64,000 bases of DNA from Ruminococcaceae bacterium UBA1036. GTDB lineage: Bacteria; Bacillota; Clostridia; Oscillospirales; Acutalibacteraceae. The stretch spans positions 218,999 to 282,998 of the forward strand of contig DCEF01000010.1 in assembly GCA_002316805.1 (NCBI GenBank), written 5' to 3'. Below, one piece after another: positions 34,877 to 42,983 of this stretch. The notes below the pieces were generated by a model. It did no database searches and was not told the origin of the DNA. It saw only the letters and a program-made list of their open reading frames with translations. The stretch's first letter is position 1. Each line of letters opens with the position of its first letter. The position numbers were made by a program, and so were the translations under genes.

Positions 34877-36112
34877 TTATTTAAGAATCACTTTATGAAA
34901 AATCTTTTTTCCTTTTTTCAGGACCGCATAGCTCTTCCCATTCTTTTCGAAATCCGAAGCGGCAAGTGAAGCGTCGGCTTGACTTATCTTTTTGCCGTCA
35001 ACGGCTACGCCGCCTTGCTTTATAAGCCTACGGGCCTCGCCCTTGGAAGATGCAAGCCCAGTTTTTACAAGGAGGCCGAGTACGCTTACCCTGCCGTTTT
35101 CAAACTCTGCATTAGTAATTTCCGTAGAAGGCATATTTTCAGCGTCGATTCCTTTACTGAAAATGGCCTGTGCAGCATCTCTCGCTTTGTAAGCTTCTTC
35201 CTTACCGTGTATCTGGCGTGTGACTTCATAGGCAAGGAGCTCTTTTGCCTCGTTAAGCTGCTGGCCTTTCAGGCTCTCAAATTCACTTATCTGTTTAAGC
35301 GGAACAAAGGTAAGCACTTTAAGGCAGCGTACCACATCACCGTCACTGACGTTGCGCCAATACTGGTAAAAGTCGAAAGGTGAAGTTTTCTGCGGGTCAA
35401 GCCAGACAGCTCCCCTTTCTGTTTTGCCCATTTTTTTGCCTTCGCTGTTCGTAAGGAGCGCAACCGTCAAGCCATAAGCCTCAGCATTCTCTTTGCGGCG
35501 TATCAACTCCACACCGCCGATGATGTTGCTCCACTGGTCATCGCCGCCGATTTCAAGTCGGCAGCCATAGCGCCTGTAAAGCTCAAGAAAGTCATAGCTC
35601 TGCATGAGCATATAATTCATCTCAAAGAACGAAAGGCCACGCTCAAGGCGCTGTTTGTAGCATTCAGCCGCAAGCATGCGGTTCACTGAAAAACACACGC
35701 CTATGTCGCGCAGAAAATCAATATAATTCAGATTAGAAAGCCAGTCTGCATTGTTTGCCATAATTGCACAGCCATCCGAAAAATCTATAAGATGCGACAT
35801 CTGCTTTTTGAAACATGAAATATTATGGTTAATTTCCTCTTTTGTGAGCATGCGGCGCATGTCCGTTTTGCCGCTTGGGTCACCTATCATGCCCGTGCCG
35901 CCACCAAAAAGCATAATTGGCCTGTGGCCTGCGTGCTGCAGATGTGCAGCCACCATTATCGGGATAAAATGGCCAACATGAAGACTGTCTGCCGTAGGGT
36001 CGAACCCTATATAAAATGCTGTTTTGCCATTGTTGAGTAAGTCTCGCACTTTTTTTTCATCCGTGGCCTGCGCAAGAAGGCCACGTTCTTTTAGTTCCTC
36101 ATAAACTCCCAT
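34877..36112 (-). CDS. tyrS: Tyrosyl-tRNA synthetase
   Basis: Charges tRNA-Tyr. 411 residues. Class Ic catalytic domain with FDPTADSLHVGHFIPI (HIGH motif as HVGH), GGDDQWSNIIGG (tyrosine and ATP contacts) and the KMSKS-type loop GKKMGKTE. The C-terminal S4 RNA-binding domain is SSKGEARRLIKQGGVAVDGKKI. Expression is controlled by the T-box leader just upstream, which senses uncharged tRNA-Tyr. GAGGAG precedes the ATG. Confidence 0.97.
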   Translation of the reverse strand: MGVYEELKERGLLAQATDEKKVRDLLNNGKTAFYIGFDPTADSLHVGHFIPIMVAAHLQHAGHRPIMLFGGGTGMIGDPSGKTDMRRMLTKEEINHNISCFKKQMSHLIDFSDGCAIMANNADWLSNLNYIDFLRDIGVCFSVNRMLAAECYKQRLERGLSFFEMNYMLMQSYDFLELYRRYGCRLEIGGDDQWSNIIGGVELIRRKENAEAYGLTVALLTNSEGKKMGKTERGAVWLDPQKTSPFDFYQYWRNVSDGDVVRCLKVLTFVPLKQISEFESLKGQQLNEAKELLAYEVTRQIHGKEEAYKARDAAQAIFSKGIDAENMPSTEITNAEFENGRVSVLGLLVKTGLASSKGEARRLIKQGGVAVDGKKISQADASLAASDFEKNGKSYAVLKKGKKIFHKVILK

Positions 36113-36144
36113 TGCTATCTCCTCAGCTTTCTGCAGGAGGCACC

Positions 36145-36424
36145 AAAAACGCCCTCTGCCAAAATTTTGCAGAGGGCGGAATTATTCCGTGGTACCACCT
36201 CAGTTTGCTGCCGCCTCACGGCGCCAGCCTCAGCGGGTACAAAAATACCCATACGCTGTAACGTGCGCATACGGCTAAGCTTACACGCCCACCATGCGAA
36301 ATGCCCAGTTGGTTTCGGCCCAGCGGCTCCGGGATGTATTTCAGCCTGACTCCGCCTCTGCTCTCACCTTACGCAGGCTCTCTGTGCCGGAATCTTCAGC
36401 ATACTTCTTCCCATTATTGCCGAT
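36145..36424 (-). ncRNA. T-box riboswitch (tRNA-Tyr) in the tyrS leader
   Basis: Minus-strand leader. The antiterminator T-box sequence AGGTGGTACCACGG spans 36187-36200, and its bulge pairs with uncharged tRNA ACCA. A terminator stem CGCCCTCTGC/GCAGAGGGCG (36150-36159, 36169-36178) with a U-run (36145-36149) follows. Stem I lies at about 36300-36410 with the conserved AGCCTGCGTAAGG loop region. The specifier is UAC (complement of 36336-36338, in GAAAUACAUCCC), a tyrosine codon, matching the downstream gene. Confidence 0.93.
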
Positions 36425-36430
36425 TTTTTT

Positions 36431-36460
36431 ATTATAGTATTTTCTGCTGCCATCTGTCAA
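36431..36460 (-). promoter_or_regulatory. Promoter of the tyrS T-box transcript
   Basis: Minus strand TTGACA (36455-36460) and TATAAT (36431-36436), 18-nt spacing. Confidence 0.75.
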
Positions 36461-36598
36461 GCAAAAGTGATATGCAAATCATTTTTCGCGATGATTCCTC
36501 CTTAGTAAAAAACACAGTCTGCGGTTAAGCACTATTACAAAGAATGACCGACTTTTGCCGCGCATATAGATAACCGAAAGACAAAAGGAGGGAATGTG

Positions 36599-37522
36599 AT
36601 GTTTGAATATTACCCGGAAGGGTGGAACATCGACACACAGGAAAACCGTGCCGCGACGCAAAGCTTTTCAGCGCTCAACGACGCCTGCCGTGAAGGCAAA
36701 ATTCTTGAAAGCCGCGCCACGATATGTGACAGTTCACACAGACTTTTGGTCGATTTAGGATGCATGAAAGGAATCATTCCACGTGAAGAGGGCGCAATCG
36801 GCATCCGCGAAGGGACTGTGCGCGATATTGCCATAATATCACGTGTAAATCAGCCCGTTTGTTTTCTTATAACCGGCTTTGAAAAAAATCCCGACGGCAC
36901 TTTGACAGCGCTCCTTTCACGCAGGGCAGCTCAGGAAAGATGCCAGAAAGAACGCATTTCCAAACTCCGGCCCGGTGACATCATCGATGCGAGGATAACC
37001 CATCTTGAAAACTTCGGCGCATTTGCCGACATCGGTTGCGGCATAGTTGCTTTGCTGCCAATAGACTCGATCTCAGTATCACGCATTGACCATCCGCGTG
37101 AGCGCTTTTCAGTAGGCATGGATATCCGTGCCATAGTTAAATCGGTCGAAAACGGGCGAATTACTTTAAGCCATAAAGAGCTGCTCGGCACTTGGGAAGA
37201 AAACGCCGCACAGTTTTCAGCAGACGAAACAGTCGCCGGCACCATACGCTCAGTTGAGCCATATGGCATTTTTGTTGAACTTACACCAAACTTGGCCGGC
37301 CTTGCCGAAACAAAAGAAAATGTTTTCTCAGGCCAACAGGCAAGTGTTTACATAAAAAGCATCCTTCCGGCTAAAATGAAAGTCAAGCTCGTCATCATAG
37401 ATACTTTTGACTTCTCATACCGGCCGTCACCGCCAAAGTATTTTTTCAAAGGCAACCATATGGACCGCTTTGTTTATTCGCCTTCAGAAAGTGAAAAAAA
37501 AATCATAACGGATTTCATATAA
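36599..37522 (+). CDS. S1-domain RNA-binding protein (ribosomal protein S1-like)
   Basis: 307 residues from the ATG at 36599 with AAAGGAGGG 6 nt upstream. Three S1-like beta-barrels: a degenerate one at about 35-115 (RATICDSSHRLLVDLGCMKG), a clear one at about 127-195 (LRPGDIIDARITHLENFGAF, ending NGRITLSHKELLG), and a third at about 208-270 (VAGTIRSVEPYGIFVELTPN). An N-terminal tail precedes them. Clostridial genomes often encode such short S1 proteins separate from full-length RpsA; a role in mRNA binding or translation is inferred. It diverges from tyrS. Confidence 0.85.
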   Translation: MFEYYPEGWNIDTQENRAATQSFSALNDACREGKILESRATICDSSHRLLVDLGCMKGIIPREEGAIGIREGTVRDIAIISRVNQPVCFLITGFEKNPDGTLTALLSRRAAQERCQKERISKLRPGDIIDARITHLENFGAFADIGCGIVALLPIDSISVSRIDHPRERFSVGMDIRAIVKSVENGRITLSHKELLGTWEENAAQFSADETVAGTIRSVEPYGIFVELTPNLAGLAETKENVFSGQQASVYIKSILPAKMKVKLVIIDTFDFSYRPSPPKYFFKGNHMDRFVYSPSESEKKIITDFI

Positions 37523-37537
37523 ACCAAAATGGTCAAG

Positions 37538-38194
37538 TCAGTCCATTCCTTCAATCCGCTTTTTCATAACTTCTGTCTGGCGGTTCAGTGCTTCCTGAAA
37601 AGAGTGGTCAACTTGTACATTGCCGTTTTCATCGCGGTATTTTTTTGGCCTGCAGTATGGGCTATCGCGCTGGCCCAACAAAAAGTCCATCGCTTCCTTG
37701 TATCTTCCAAGGCAAAAAAGAGTGTTTGAAACTTCTATAATACAGATAATGCGGTATGGCTCCAAGTCATGCGCTTTCCTATAAGTGGAAAGCGCTTTTT
37801 CTAAATTCTCAGTGCCAGCATATGCCGTGCCAAGCTCCATATAAAGGTCATCATATATTCTTGTTGTAATGTCGACAGCTACTCCATTTTCAGTGCGGGT
37901 ACCTGACGGAAGCTCATCCCATCCTGGCGATATGAGATATGCTTTTAAAACTTTCGCGGCATCGGCGGCATATTTTTTCCCAAGCCTGCTGTAAGCCTTA
38001 GCACAAATATAAAGCCGCTTCGGATTTTCCAGATTGCCGCACAGCAATATGATTTTCATCAACACGCCACTGTCAGAATTAATCTGTTTTATAACCGCAT
38101 CTGCTTCATCATCCCTTGCAGCATCATGCGGCACAGCCTCGCCAAGCTTGAACAGTAGTGCCGATGCAAGTCCATCATCTGCTTTTTCAGCCAT
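37538..38194 (-). CDS. Tetratricopeptide-like protein of unknown function downstream of mcsB
   Basis: 218 residues from the ATG at 38194, which overlaps the mcsB stop (ATGGCTGA) and has AGAAGG 8 nt upstream; the frame is open further to 38260. Helical repeats are visible: PKRLYICAKAYSRLGKKYAADAA, then LYMELGTAYAGTENLEKALSTYRK and ICIIEVSNTLFCLGRYKEAMDFL, with the G-Y-A spacing of TPRs. The last 30 residues (KKYRDENGNVQVDHSFQEAL) are polar. No enzyme motif is seen. Translational coupling with mcsB suggests a related role, perhaps as a binding partner. Confidence 0.7.
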   Translation of the reverse strand: MAEKADDGLASALLFKLGEAVPHDAARDDEADAVIKQINSDSGVLMKIILLCGNLENPKRLYICAKAYSRLGKKYAADAAKVLKAYLISPGWDELPSGTRTENGVAVDITTRIYDDLYMELGTAYAGTENLEKALSTYRKAHDLEPYRIICIIEVSNTLFCLGRYKEAMDFLLGQRDSPYCRPKKYRDENGNVQVDHSFQEALNRQTEVMKKRIEGMD

Positions 38195-39230
38195 TGCCAT
38201 TGCCTTCTCTCTGCGCAAGCGCTTCCCTGACGATTTTAGCGCGAAAAGCACGTTCCTCATTTTGTGTCAGGCCATACCCAGCCTGCAGCACAAGGTTAGC
38301 AGGCTGCACACACATGACAAGCCCATCCACCTTGCACAAGCTGATATTTTTTACAAGCCCCGCCGCAATACCAAAACGTATAATAGACGCAAGGCCCAAA
38401 AACTCGTTAAATCCGAGCAGGCGGGCACTTTTTAGTATTCCGAGCGAACGCTCAACAGTATCCTGCACCGAAATATCTTTAATCAACTTATCACGTGCCG
38501 CCCTTTCCTGCGCGATTATCTGCCCCGCAATGCCGCACAGGTTTGTAATGGCTTCATTTTCCGAAAGCCCAAGCGTCATCCTGTTTGAAAGCCGGAAAAT
38601 TGCCCCGTGCCTTTCTGCCGACGGGCTGAGTGCGCTGTAAAAAGAAATGCCGAGCGGCTGCAAGTTTGACGAAATCCGTGCCGCGGCACCTGTTTCTGCA
38701 AGTGCAGGCAGGTGCAGATTAAGCGAAACTATCATGCCTGTGCCAAGAAGTGCCGGGTTGCATGTAAGGTAGCCAAGCCTTTTGTCAAATGCAAAATTAA
38801 GCGATTTGTCAAGAATAGTATCGAGCCTGTCTGCCAACGCATAAGACTCCTTCAGCGCAAGGCCGGGCAGCCTTACCTGAATCAGAAAATGGTCATCGCC
38901 ATTTACAAGTATGCACTCTGCTTCATCCTCTGAAACAAGCAGGCCGCATCCACACCGGTTTTCAATAAAATCCGCGCTTACCACACCGCGCTCTGCAAGG
39001 GCTATAGCCTCCCCAAGACTCATTGATGCCATATCAATAAAGTGGAAGTCACGCGCTATGGAACTGTTTTTGCTGAAAACAGCCCTGCACGTTCTTTTAA
39101 CCACAGCCGCTTTTTCAGATGCCGTCAGCCCTGCCGGGAACGGGATGCCGCGCATGTTCCGGCTCAAGTGCACACATGAAGAAATAACCGACTCACTTTC
39201 AGGCCCCGAAACATCATACCACTTCTTCAT
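38187..39230 (-). CDS. mcsB: McsB-like protein arginine kinase homologue with eroded catalytic motifs (probable pseudokinase)
   Basis: 347 residues with the guanido-kinase fold: VISSCVHLSRNMRGIPF (15-31), VNGDDHFLIQVRLPG (109-123), LTCNPALLGTGMIVS (155-169) and IFRLSNRMTLGLSENE (211-226). Active McsB keeps SSRIRLARN, NEEDH, a CPTN.GTG.RAS segment and YGEG.E. Here the arginine of SSR is Cys18, the next arginine is His21, the NEEDH glutamate is Gly111, the cysteine is shifted or lost (N158), the GTG.RAS arginine is Ile167, and YGEGSE is absent. ATP and phosphate contacts should be impaired. The C-terminus (ERAFRAKIVRE) still resembles the phosphoarginine-binding region. mcsA is directly upstream (4-nt overlap). 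clpC and ctsR, the usual neighbours, are absent. Confidence 0.8.
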   Translation of the reverse strand: MKKWYDVSGPESESVISSCVHLSRNMRGIPFPAGLTASEKAAVVKRTCRAVFSKNSSIARDFHFIDMASMSLGEAIALAERGVVSADFIENRCGCGLLVSEDEAECILVNGDDHFLIQVRLPGLALKESYALADRLDTILDKSLNFAFDKRLGYLTCNPALLGTGMIVSLNLHLPALAETGAAARISSNLQPLGISFYSALSPSAERHGAIFRLSNRMTLGLSENEAITNLCGIAGQIIAQERAARDKLIKDISVQDTVERSLGILKSARLLGFNEFLGLASIIRFGIAAGLVKNISLCKVDGLVMCVQPANLVLQAGYGLTQNEERAFRAKIVREALAQREGNGNG

Positions 39231-39655
39231 TTTTTTTCATCCCCTGACTGCACTGGCACGTCCTTAACACGAACAGCAAGCTTCCCGCCTTTCTGCACCT
39301 GCAGCGAGCCTCCGGGAATTTTCCCACGGTGGACATCGCTGCCATGTATCTGCCGTATCATAGGCAGCAGCCTGTCAAAAAACACATGGTAACATTCAGC
39401 ACACCCTACTTTTCCGCTTCGCACTATGTCACTGAAAGATGCACCGCAGCATGGGCAAAGCACATCATTTTCATTTGAAGCATTAAAAAATTCACGCACT
39501 ATATCGTTCATGCGGTAGCCAAGGCCCGCAAAAAGGTTTCCACGGCCAAACTGCCTTGCACATTCAGCACACAGTGCATACTCTGTCAGTTTTCCTCCGG
39601 AAACGATTTTAATGTAGGTAGAAGCGGGATTTTTCCCACAGCACTGACAAATCAT
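39227..39655 (-). CDS. mcsA: McsA-like zinc-binding protein lacking the UVR domain
   Basis: 142 residues from the ATG at 39655 (GGGGGAG site); the frame extends to 39688 but the upstream codons are not needed. Two zinc-binding blocks: CQCCGKNPAS with CALCAECA-type spacing (YALCAECARQFG), and CPCCGASFSDIVRSGKVGCAECY. These fit McsA, activator of McsB and adaptor in heat-shock proteolysis. The C-terminal UvrB/UvrC (UVR) motif of about 40 residues seen in full-length McsA is missing; the protein ends in a basic and polar tail (VRVKDVPVQSGDEKK). It is the first gene of mcsA-mcsB-TPR. Confidence 0.85.
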   Translation of the reverse strand: MICQCCGKNPASTYIKIVSGGKLTEYALCAECARQFGRGNLFAGLGYRMNDIVREFFNASNENDVLCPCCGASFSDIVRSGKVGCAECYHVFFDRLLPMIRQIHGSDVHRGKIPGGSLQVQKGGKLAVRVKDVPVQSGDEKK

Positions 39656-39727
39656 ATTCACTCCCCCAATCAAGGCAGAAAAACACATACTGTTCTGCCT
39701 TGCAGCAGTTTTCTTTCTTTACTATGT

Positions 39728-39757
39728 ATTATAACATAAAAACATATGCAGCGGCAA
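39728..39757 (-). promoter_or_regulatory. Promoter of the mcsA operon
   Basis: Minus strand TTGCCG (39752-39757) and TATAAT (39728-39733), 18-nt spacing, about 70 nt before the start. A CTGCAAGGCAGAAC hairpin follows in the leader. No CtsR heptad repeat was seen. Confidence 0.6.
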
Positions 39758-39850
39758 AGTACAAAAGCTAAGCACGGCCATTAAAAAGCTGTAACACGAT
39801 TTATCTTCCAGCAATATTATGTACTGTAAATCGAAAGGGGGAAATCACTT

Positions 39851-39994
39851 ATGTGTAACAATTCCTGTGGATGCAACAACAGTTGCATCTGCGTCATTGT
39901 CCTCATTCTTGTTCTCTGCTGCTGCTGCGGCTGCGGTGGCTGCGGCGGTTGCGGTGGCAACGACGGCTGTGGCTGCAATAACTGCAACTGCTGA
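39851..39994 (+). CDS. 47-residue cysteine/glycine-rich micropeptide
   Basis: Translated by hand from ATG 39851 to TGA 39992, with GGGGG about 9 nt upstream and a proper terminator behind it. The peptide has 16 cysteines in 47 residues. The N-terminal part is MCNNSCGCNNSCIC, a hydrophobic core VIVLILVLCCCC follows, and the tail is built of GCGGCGG and NDGCGCNNCNC units. There is probably one membrane-like segment flanked by cysteine clusters. The composition suggests metal or thiol chemistry or a spore/envelope role, but no family is recognised. Overlapping frames of 60-96 codons here are alanine- or proline-rich shadows. The promoter is not identified. Confidence 0.6.
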   Translation: MCNNSCGCNNSCICVIVLILVLCCCCGCGGCGGCGGNDGCGCNNCNC

Positions 39995-40001
39995 AACAAA
40001 A

Positions 40002-40036
40002 AAGCGGGGCTGCAAAAATGCAGTCCCGTTCTTTTT
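40002..40036 (+). terminator. Terminator of the cysteine-rich peptide gene
   Basis: 10-bp stem CGGGGCTGCA (40005-40014) / TGCAGTCCCG (40019-40028), loop AAAA, then TTCTTTTTT. A-rich on the left, so it may also serve minus-strand transcription. Confidence 0.85.
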
Positions 40037-40052
40037 TACTGCCATATCAGTG

Positions 40053-40307
40053 TTATTTTCCTTCTGCTTTACATGCCTGAAGGGCCGTCGCGAGCTGGTC
40101 TGGGCATGAAGTAGGTTTCATGCCGCATTTTATTCCTTTTAAGCGGCTTATCACGTCTTCGACTTTCATTCCTTTTACCAACGCGCTGATCCCTTTAGTG
40201 TTGCCGTTGCACCCGCCAATAAATTTCACAGAGCGCACGGTATCGCCGTCAAGTTCTACAATAATCTCCCTTGAACAGGTCCCTTCGGTTTTGTAATGAT
40301 ATTCCAT
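40053..40307 (-). CDS. TSCPD-domain protein (TIGR03905-type)
   Basis: 84 residues. The sequence has GTCSREIIVELDGDTV near the N-terminus, then GGCNGNTKGISALVKGMKVEDV, CGMKPTSCPDQLATAL and a short tail. The TSCPD motif and the paired cysteines (GTCS, GGCNGN, CG..PTSCPD) define a small family of uncharacterised proteins related to a domain in vitamin-B12-dependent ribonucleotide reductases. It may bind metal; function is not known. It is followed by the cysteine-rich peptide locus and lies 1 nt from the PHP gene, so the two are co-transcribed. Confidence 0.85.
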   Translation of the reverse strand: MEYHYKTEGTCSREIIVELDGDTVRSVKFIGGCNGNTKGISALVKGMKVEDVISRLKGIKCGMKPTSCPDQLATALQACKAEGK

Positions 40308-40308
40308 T

Positions 40309-41151
40309 TCAAATTTTCCTCCAGTTATGTTTTTTCATAAGCAGCTTCCCAAGCTGCTCATCCGGCGTGGTAAAGCTGCCTACCGGATGTGAAATTTTAG
40401 TGTACATACCGTGAAAATCCGTCCCGCCTGTCATGGCAAGGCCATATTCTGCCGCAGCTTCTGAAAGCCGTGAAACAGCGTCTTTGCTGGCGCTCGGGTG
40501 CCACACTTCAACGCCATCTATCATTTTAGAGGCAGACAGGCTGTCAAGGAGGCCATAGCTGTCAAACTCAGCCGGATGTGCAAGCACTGCAATGCCGCCT
40601 GCCTTGCGTATCTGCCCAATCACATCATGCACTTCCGGATAGTCGATTTTCACATAAGCTACACCACCGGAAGAAGAAAAAAGCTTTTTGTAAACAGGCC
40701 CGTAAATTTCCCCGGCATAGCCGGCGTCAATTAAAGCATGCATTATGTGCTGTTTGAAAAAGCACGTGCTTCGGCGTACATATTTCATAACCATTTCGGC
40801 CGGCACAGGATAAATCGACCGCACCTTTTCAAGCATGGCATCCCCTGCCTTTCTGCGTGTATCCTGCATGCGTCTGCAAACAGGCTCAAGCTTTTCCGGC
40901 GCATCACAGCAGTAGCAGAGGATATGCGCCTTGCGCCCGGTTTCCGCATCTACGCAGGAAAATTCTGCGCCCGGCACAACAGTGATGCCATATTTCTTTC
41001 CAAAGCCTATAGCTTTGGCAGAACCTGCAAAAGTGTCGTGGTCCGTCACCGCAACAGCAGAAAGGCCTCGCATCTTGGCCATAAGCACAACTTCTTCGGC
41101 AGTGTCGGAACCGTCTGACGACTGTGTGTGGCAGTGTAGATCAGCAGCCAT
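40309..41151 (-). CDS. PHP-domain phosphoesterase
   Basis: 280 residues. The metal motifs of the PHP fold are present: DLHCHTQSSDGSDT (H-x-H), TDHDTFAGS, PGAEFSC, AHPAEFDS and GGTDFHG. It resembles 3',5'-nucleoside bisphosphate phosphatase and RNase AM-type (YciV) proteins rather than DNA polymerase PHP domains or HisJ. The reaction is therefore hydrolysis of a nucleotide-type phosphoester. It lies 30 nt downstream of the ABC cluster and 1 nt ahead of the TSCPD gene. Confidence 0.85.
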   Translation of the reverse strand: MAADLHCHTQSSDGSDTAEEVVLMAKMRGLSAVAVTDHDTFAGSAKAIGFGKKYGITVVPGAEFSCVDAETGRKAHILCYCCDAPEKLEPVCRRMQDTRRKAGDAMLEKVRSIYPVPAEMVMKYVRRSTCFFKQHIMHALIDAGYAGEIYGPVYKKLFSSSGGVAYVKIDYPEVHDVIGQIRKAGGIAVLAHPAEFDSYGLLDSLSASKMIDGVEVWHPSASKDAVSRLSEAAAEYGLAMTGGTDFHGMYTKISHPVGSFTTPDEQLGKLLMKKHNWRKI

Positions 41152-41181
41152 CTTTTCACCTTGCTTTTTATACAGAATTTG

Positions 41182-41985
41182 TTATTTCAGAAGCTTCTCC
41201 GTCCGAAATGAACGTGCAGCAATCTCTCCTATTATAACATCCAGAGCAATAATCACTGCAGAAATTATAAGAAAAGCAACAGCATTAAGCGCAAAAAGGC
41301 CGGCAAACTCTCCAAGGAACAGAAGAATAAGCGGTATAACTATATATCCGGAAGTTTGCACTGCCTCAACATAGCTTTTACTTTTTGCTGAAGCAAGCAC
41401 CATGAACATAACGCCAAGCACTGTGACAGCCGGTGCAAATAAAAGTATCAATACAAGCCAACTCCAGCTAAAGAAAAACGGCAGGTGCAACAGTATATCG
41501 CCAACCGATGTTACAATGGCAAAAGCGGCAAATGATATCGCCGTTATAACGGCCGACAGCATTACGCAGCCTTTCACTTTTGCCCCAAAAAGCTGCTTTG
41601 GCTTCATCGGAGTTAAAAGAAGCGTCTCAAGCGTGCCATGCTCGCGCTCGCCAACAAAGCTGCATGCTGCCGTTACACTTGACGACATCAGCGGTATCAT
41701 CAGAAAGAACATGGGAAAAAGCGAATTTGTCATGATATAAAAACTAGCCTGTTTAATGTTAAAGTTCTGCGCAGACGGTGGAAGCATCTTCATCAGTTTG
41801 TCAGCCCCGTTTATCTGGTTTGCCGGAGTATTGACAATTACTATGAGAAAGATGACAGGTATGGCAATAACAAGCATTAGCGAAACCGTAATCAGCGTTG
41901 AACGCGCCATCTTAGAATCCCATATCTCATGAAAATCTTTTCTTATAATAGCCTCTTCAGGCACAGAGAGCTTTTTCAATGCCAT
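41182..41985 (-). CDS. ABC-2 family permease (Nat-type)
   Basis: 267 residues with about six hydrophobic segments: STLITVSLMLVIAIPVIFLIV, a second near LFPMFFLMIPLM, then TAISFAAFAIVTSVG, LVLILLFAPAVTVLGVMFM, SGYIVIPLILLFLGEFAG and AVAFLIISAVIIALDVII. The pair GEREHGTLETLLLTP (the cytoplasmic coupling region) is typical of ABC-2 exporters. Start overlaps the stop of the ATPase at 41976 by 10 nt. Substrate unknown. Confidence 0.85.
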   Translation of the reverse strand: MALKKLSVPEEAIIRKDFHEIWDSKMARSTLITVSLMLVIAIPVIFLIVIVNTPANQINGADKLMKMLPPSAQNFNIKQASFYIMTNSLFPMFFLMIPLMSSSVTAACSFVGEREHGTLETLLLTPMKPKQLFGAKVKGCVMLSAVITAISFAAFAIVTSVGDILLHLPFFFSWSWLVLILLFAPAVTVLGVMFMVLASAKSKSYVEAVQTSGYIVIPLILLFLGEFAGLFALNAVAFLIISAVIIALDVIIGEIAARSFRTEKLLK

Positions 41986-42899
41986 TCCTCCCCCCTGTTT
42001 ATCTGGACATACCTAAAATAAATGTCTTCAATAGACGGCCTGACAATGCGCGCTTCATAAACGTGGTGGCCTTCTTCAACAAACTTTTTCAGCAGCCGCG
42101 GCATGTCGTCATCTTCCTTTATATCCGCGCGCCACCAGCCGTCATTCCCACGCTCAAAATTTTCAAGCTGTTCACCATCAGGTAGCCGCACAGCAGCTTT
42201 AGGGCAGAACTGCGCATTCCTTGCAAGCGTTTCCAAATCCCCACACGCCAAGAGCGTACCCTTCTCAATGATTCCATATCTTCTGCAAATATCCTGCGCA
42301 TAGCGCAACTGATGAGTGCAGAGGAAGACGGTTACCCCCTCTTTGCATGCGAGAGATGCTATCATGCTGTTGACAGCATTTGCAGATTCCGGATCAAGCC
42401 CGTTTGTAGGTTCGTCGAGTAAAAGGACTTTTGGGTCATTTATGAGCGCGCGGGCAAGAGAAAGGCGCTGCGCCATGCCTGTAGAATAGGTATGAAGCTC
42501 CCTGCCGCGCACATCCCATAAGTCCATACATTTAAGCAGCGACTCTGCACGTGCCTTAGCTTTTCCCGGCTCAACACCATACATCCGCGCAAAAAATTCA
42601 AGGTTTTCCATGCCTGTCATATTACCATACATTTTTGCACTTTCAGTCATCACGCCGCACATCTTATGGACTTCAGATGAATGAATCAAAGGTTGAAGGC
42701 CCATTACTGAACATGACCCGCTGCTCGGCTTTAAAAGGCCGTTCAGAAGCTTTACCGTGGTCGTCTTTCCTGCGCCGTTAGGCCCTAAAAACCCGAAAAC
42801 TTCACCCTGCGCAACATCGAGCGAAAGGCCTCGCAGCGCTGTAACTGTGCCATTGTACGTCTTTGACAGACGATCGGCGTGAATCGCCGGTTCACCCAT
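41976..42899 (-). CDS. ABC transporter ATP-binding protein
   Basis: 307 residues. Walker A GPNGAGKTTTVKLL, signature YSTGMAQRLSLARAL, Walker B VLLLDEPTNGLDPE, H-loop CTHQL. It belongs to the multidrug/sodium export (CcmA/NatA-like) ATPases and should pair with the permease at 41182. The C-terminal 80 residues (CPKAAVRLPDGEQLENFERG) form the usual variable tail. Confidence 0.9.
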   Translation of the reverse strand: MGEPAIHADRLSKTYNGTVTALRGLSLDVAQGEVFGFLGPNGAGKTTTVKLLNGLLKPSSGSCSVMGLQPLIHSSEVHKMCGVMTESAKMYGNMTGMENLEFFARMYGVEPGKAKARAESLLKCMDLWDVRGRELHTYSTGMAQRLSLARALINDPKVLLLDEPTNGLDPESANAVNSMIASLACKEGVTVFLCTHQLRYAQDICRRYGIIEKGTLLACGDLETLARNAQFCPKAAVRLPDGEQLENFERGNDGWWRADIKEDDDMPRLLKKFVEEGHHVYEARIVRPSIEDIYFRYVQINRGEEWH

Positions 42900-42983
42900 T
42901 TATCATCACCTCAACGCTTATAATACCATACAAAAGCGCGGAATTCCATACGGAATAAGTTTGCTGATTCAATGCGTAACGTC

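Noticed and set aside
39817..40109. Overlapping 60-96 codon alanine- or proline-rich frames on both strands
   Set aside because: They are low-complexity shadows of the cysteine-rich peptide gene (CTG/TGC repeats); only the 47-codon frame has a ribosome site and correctly placed terminator.
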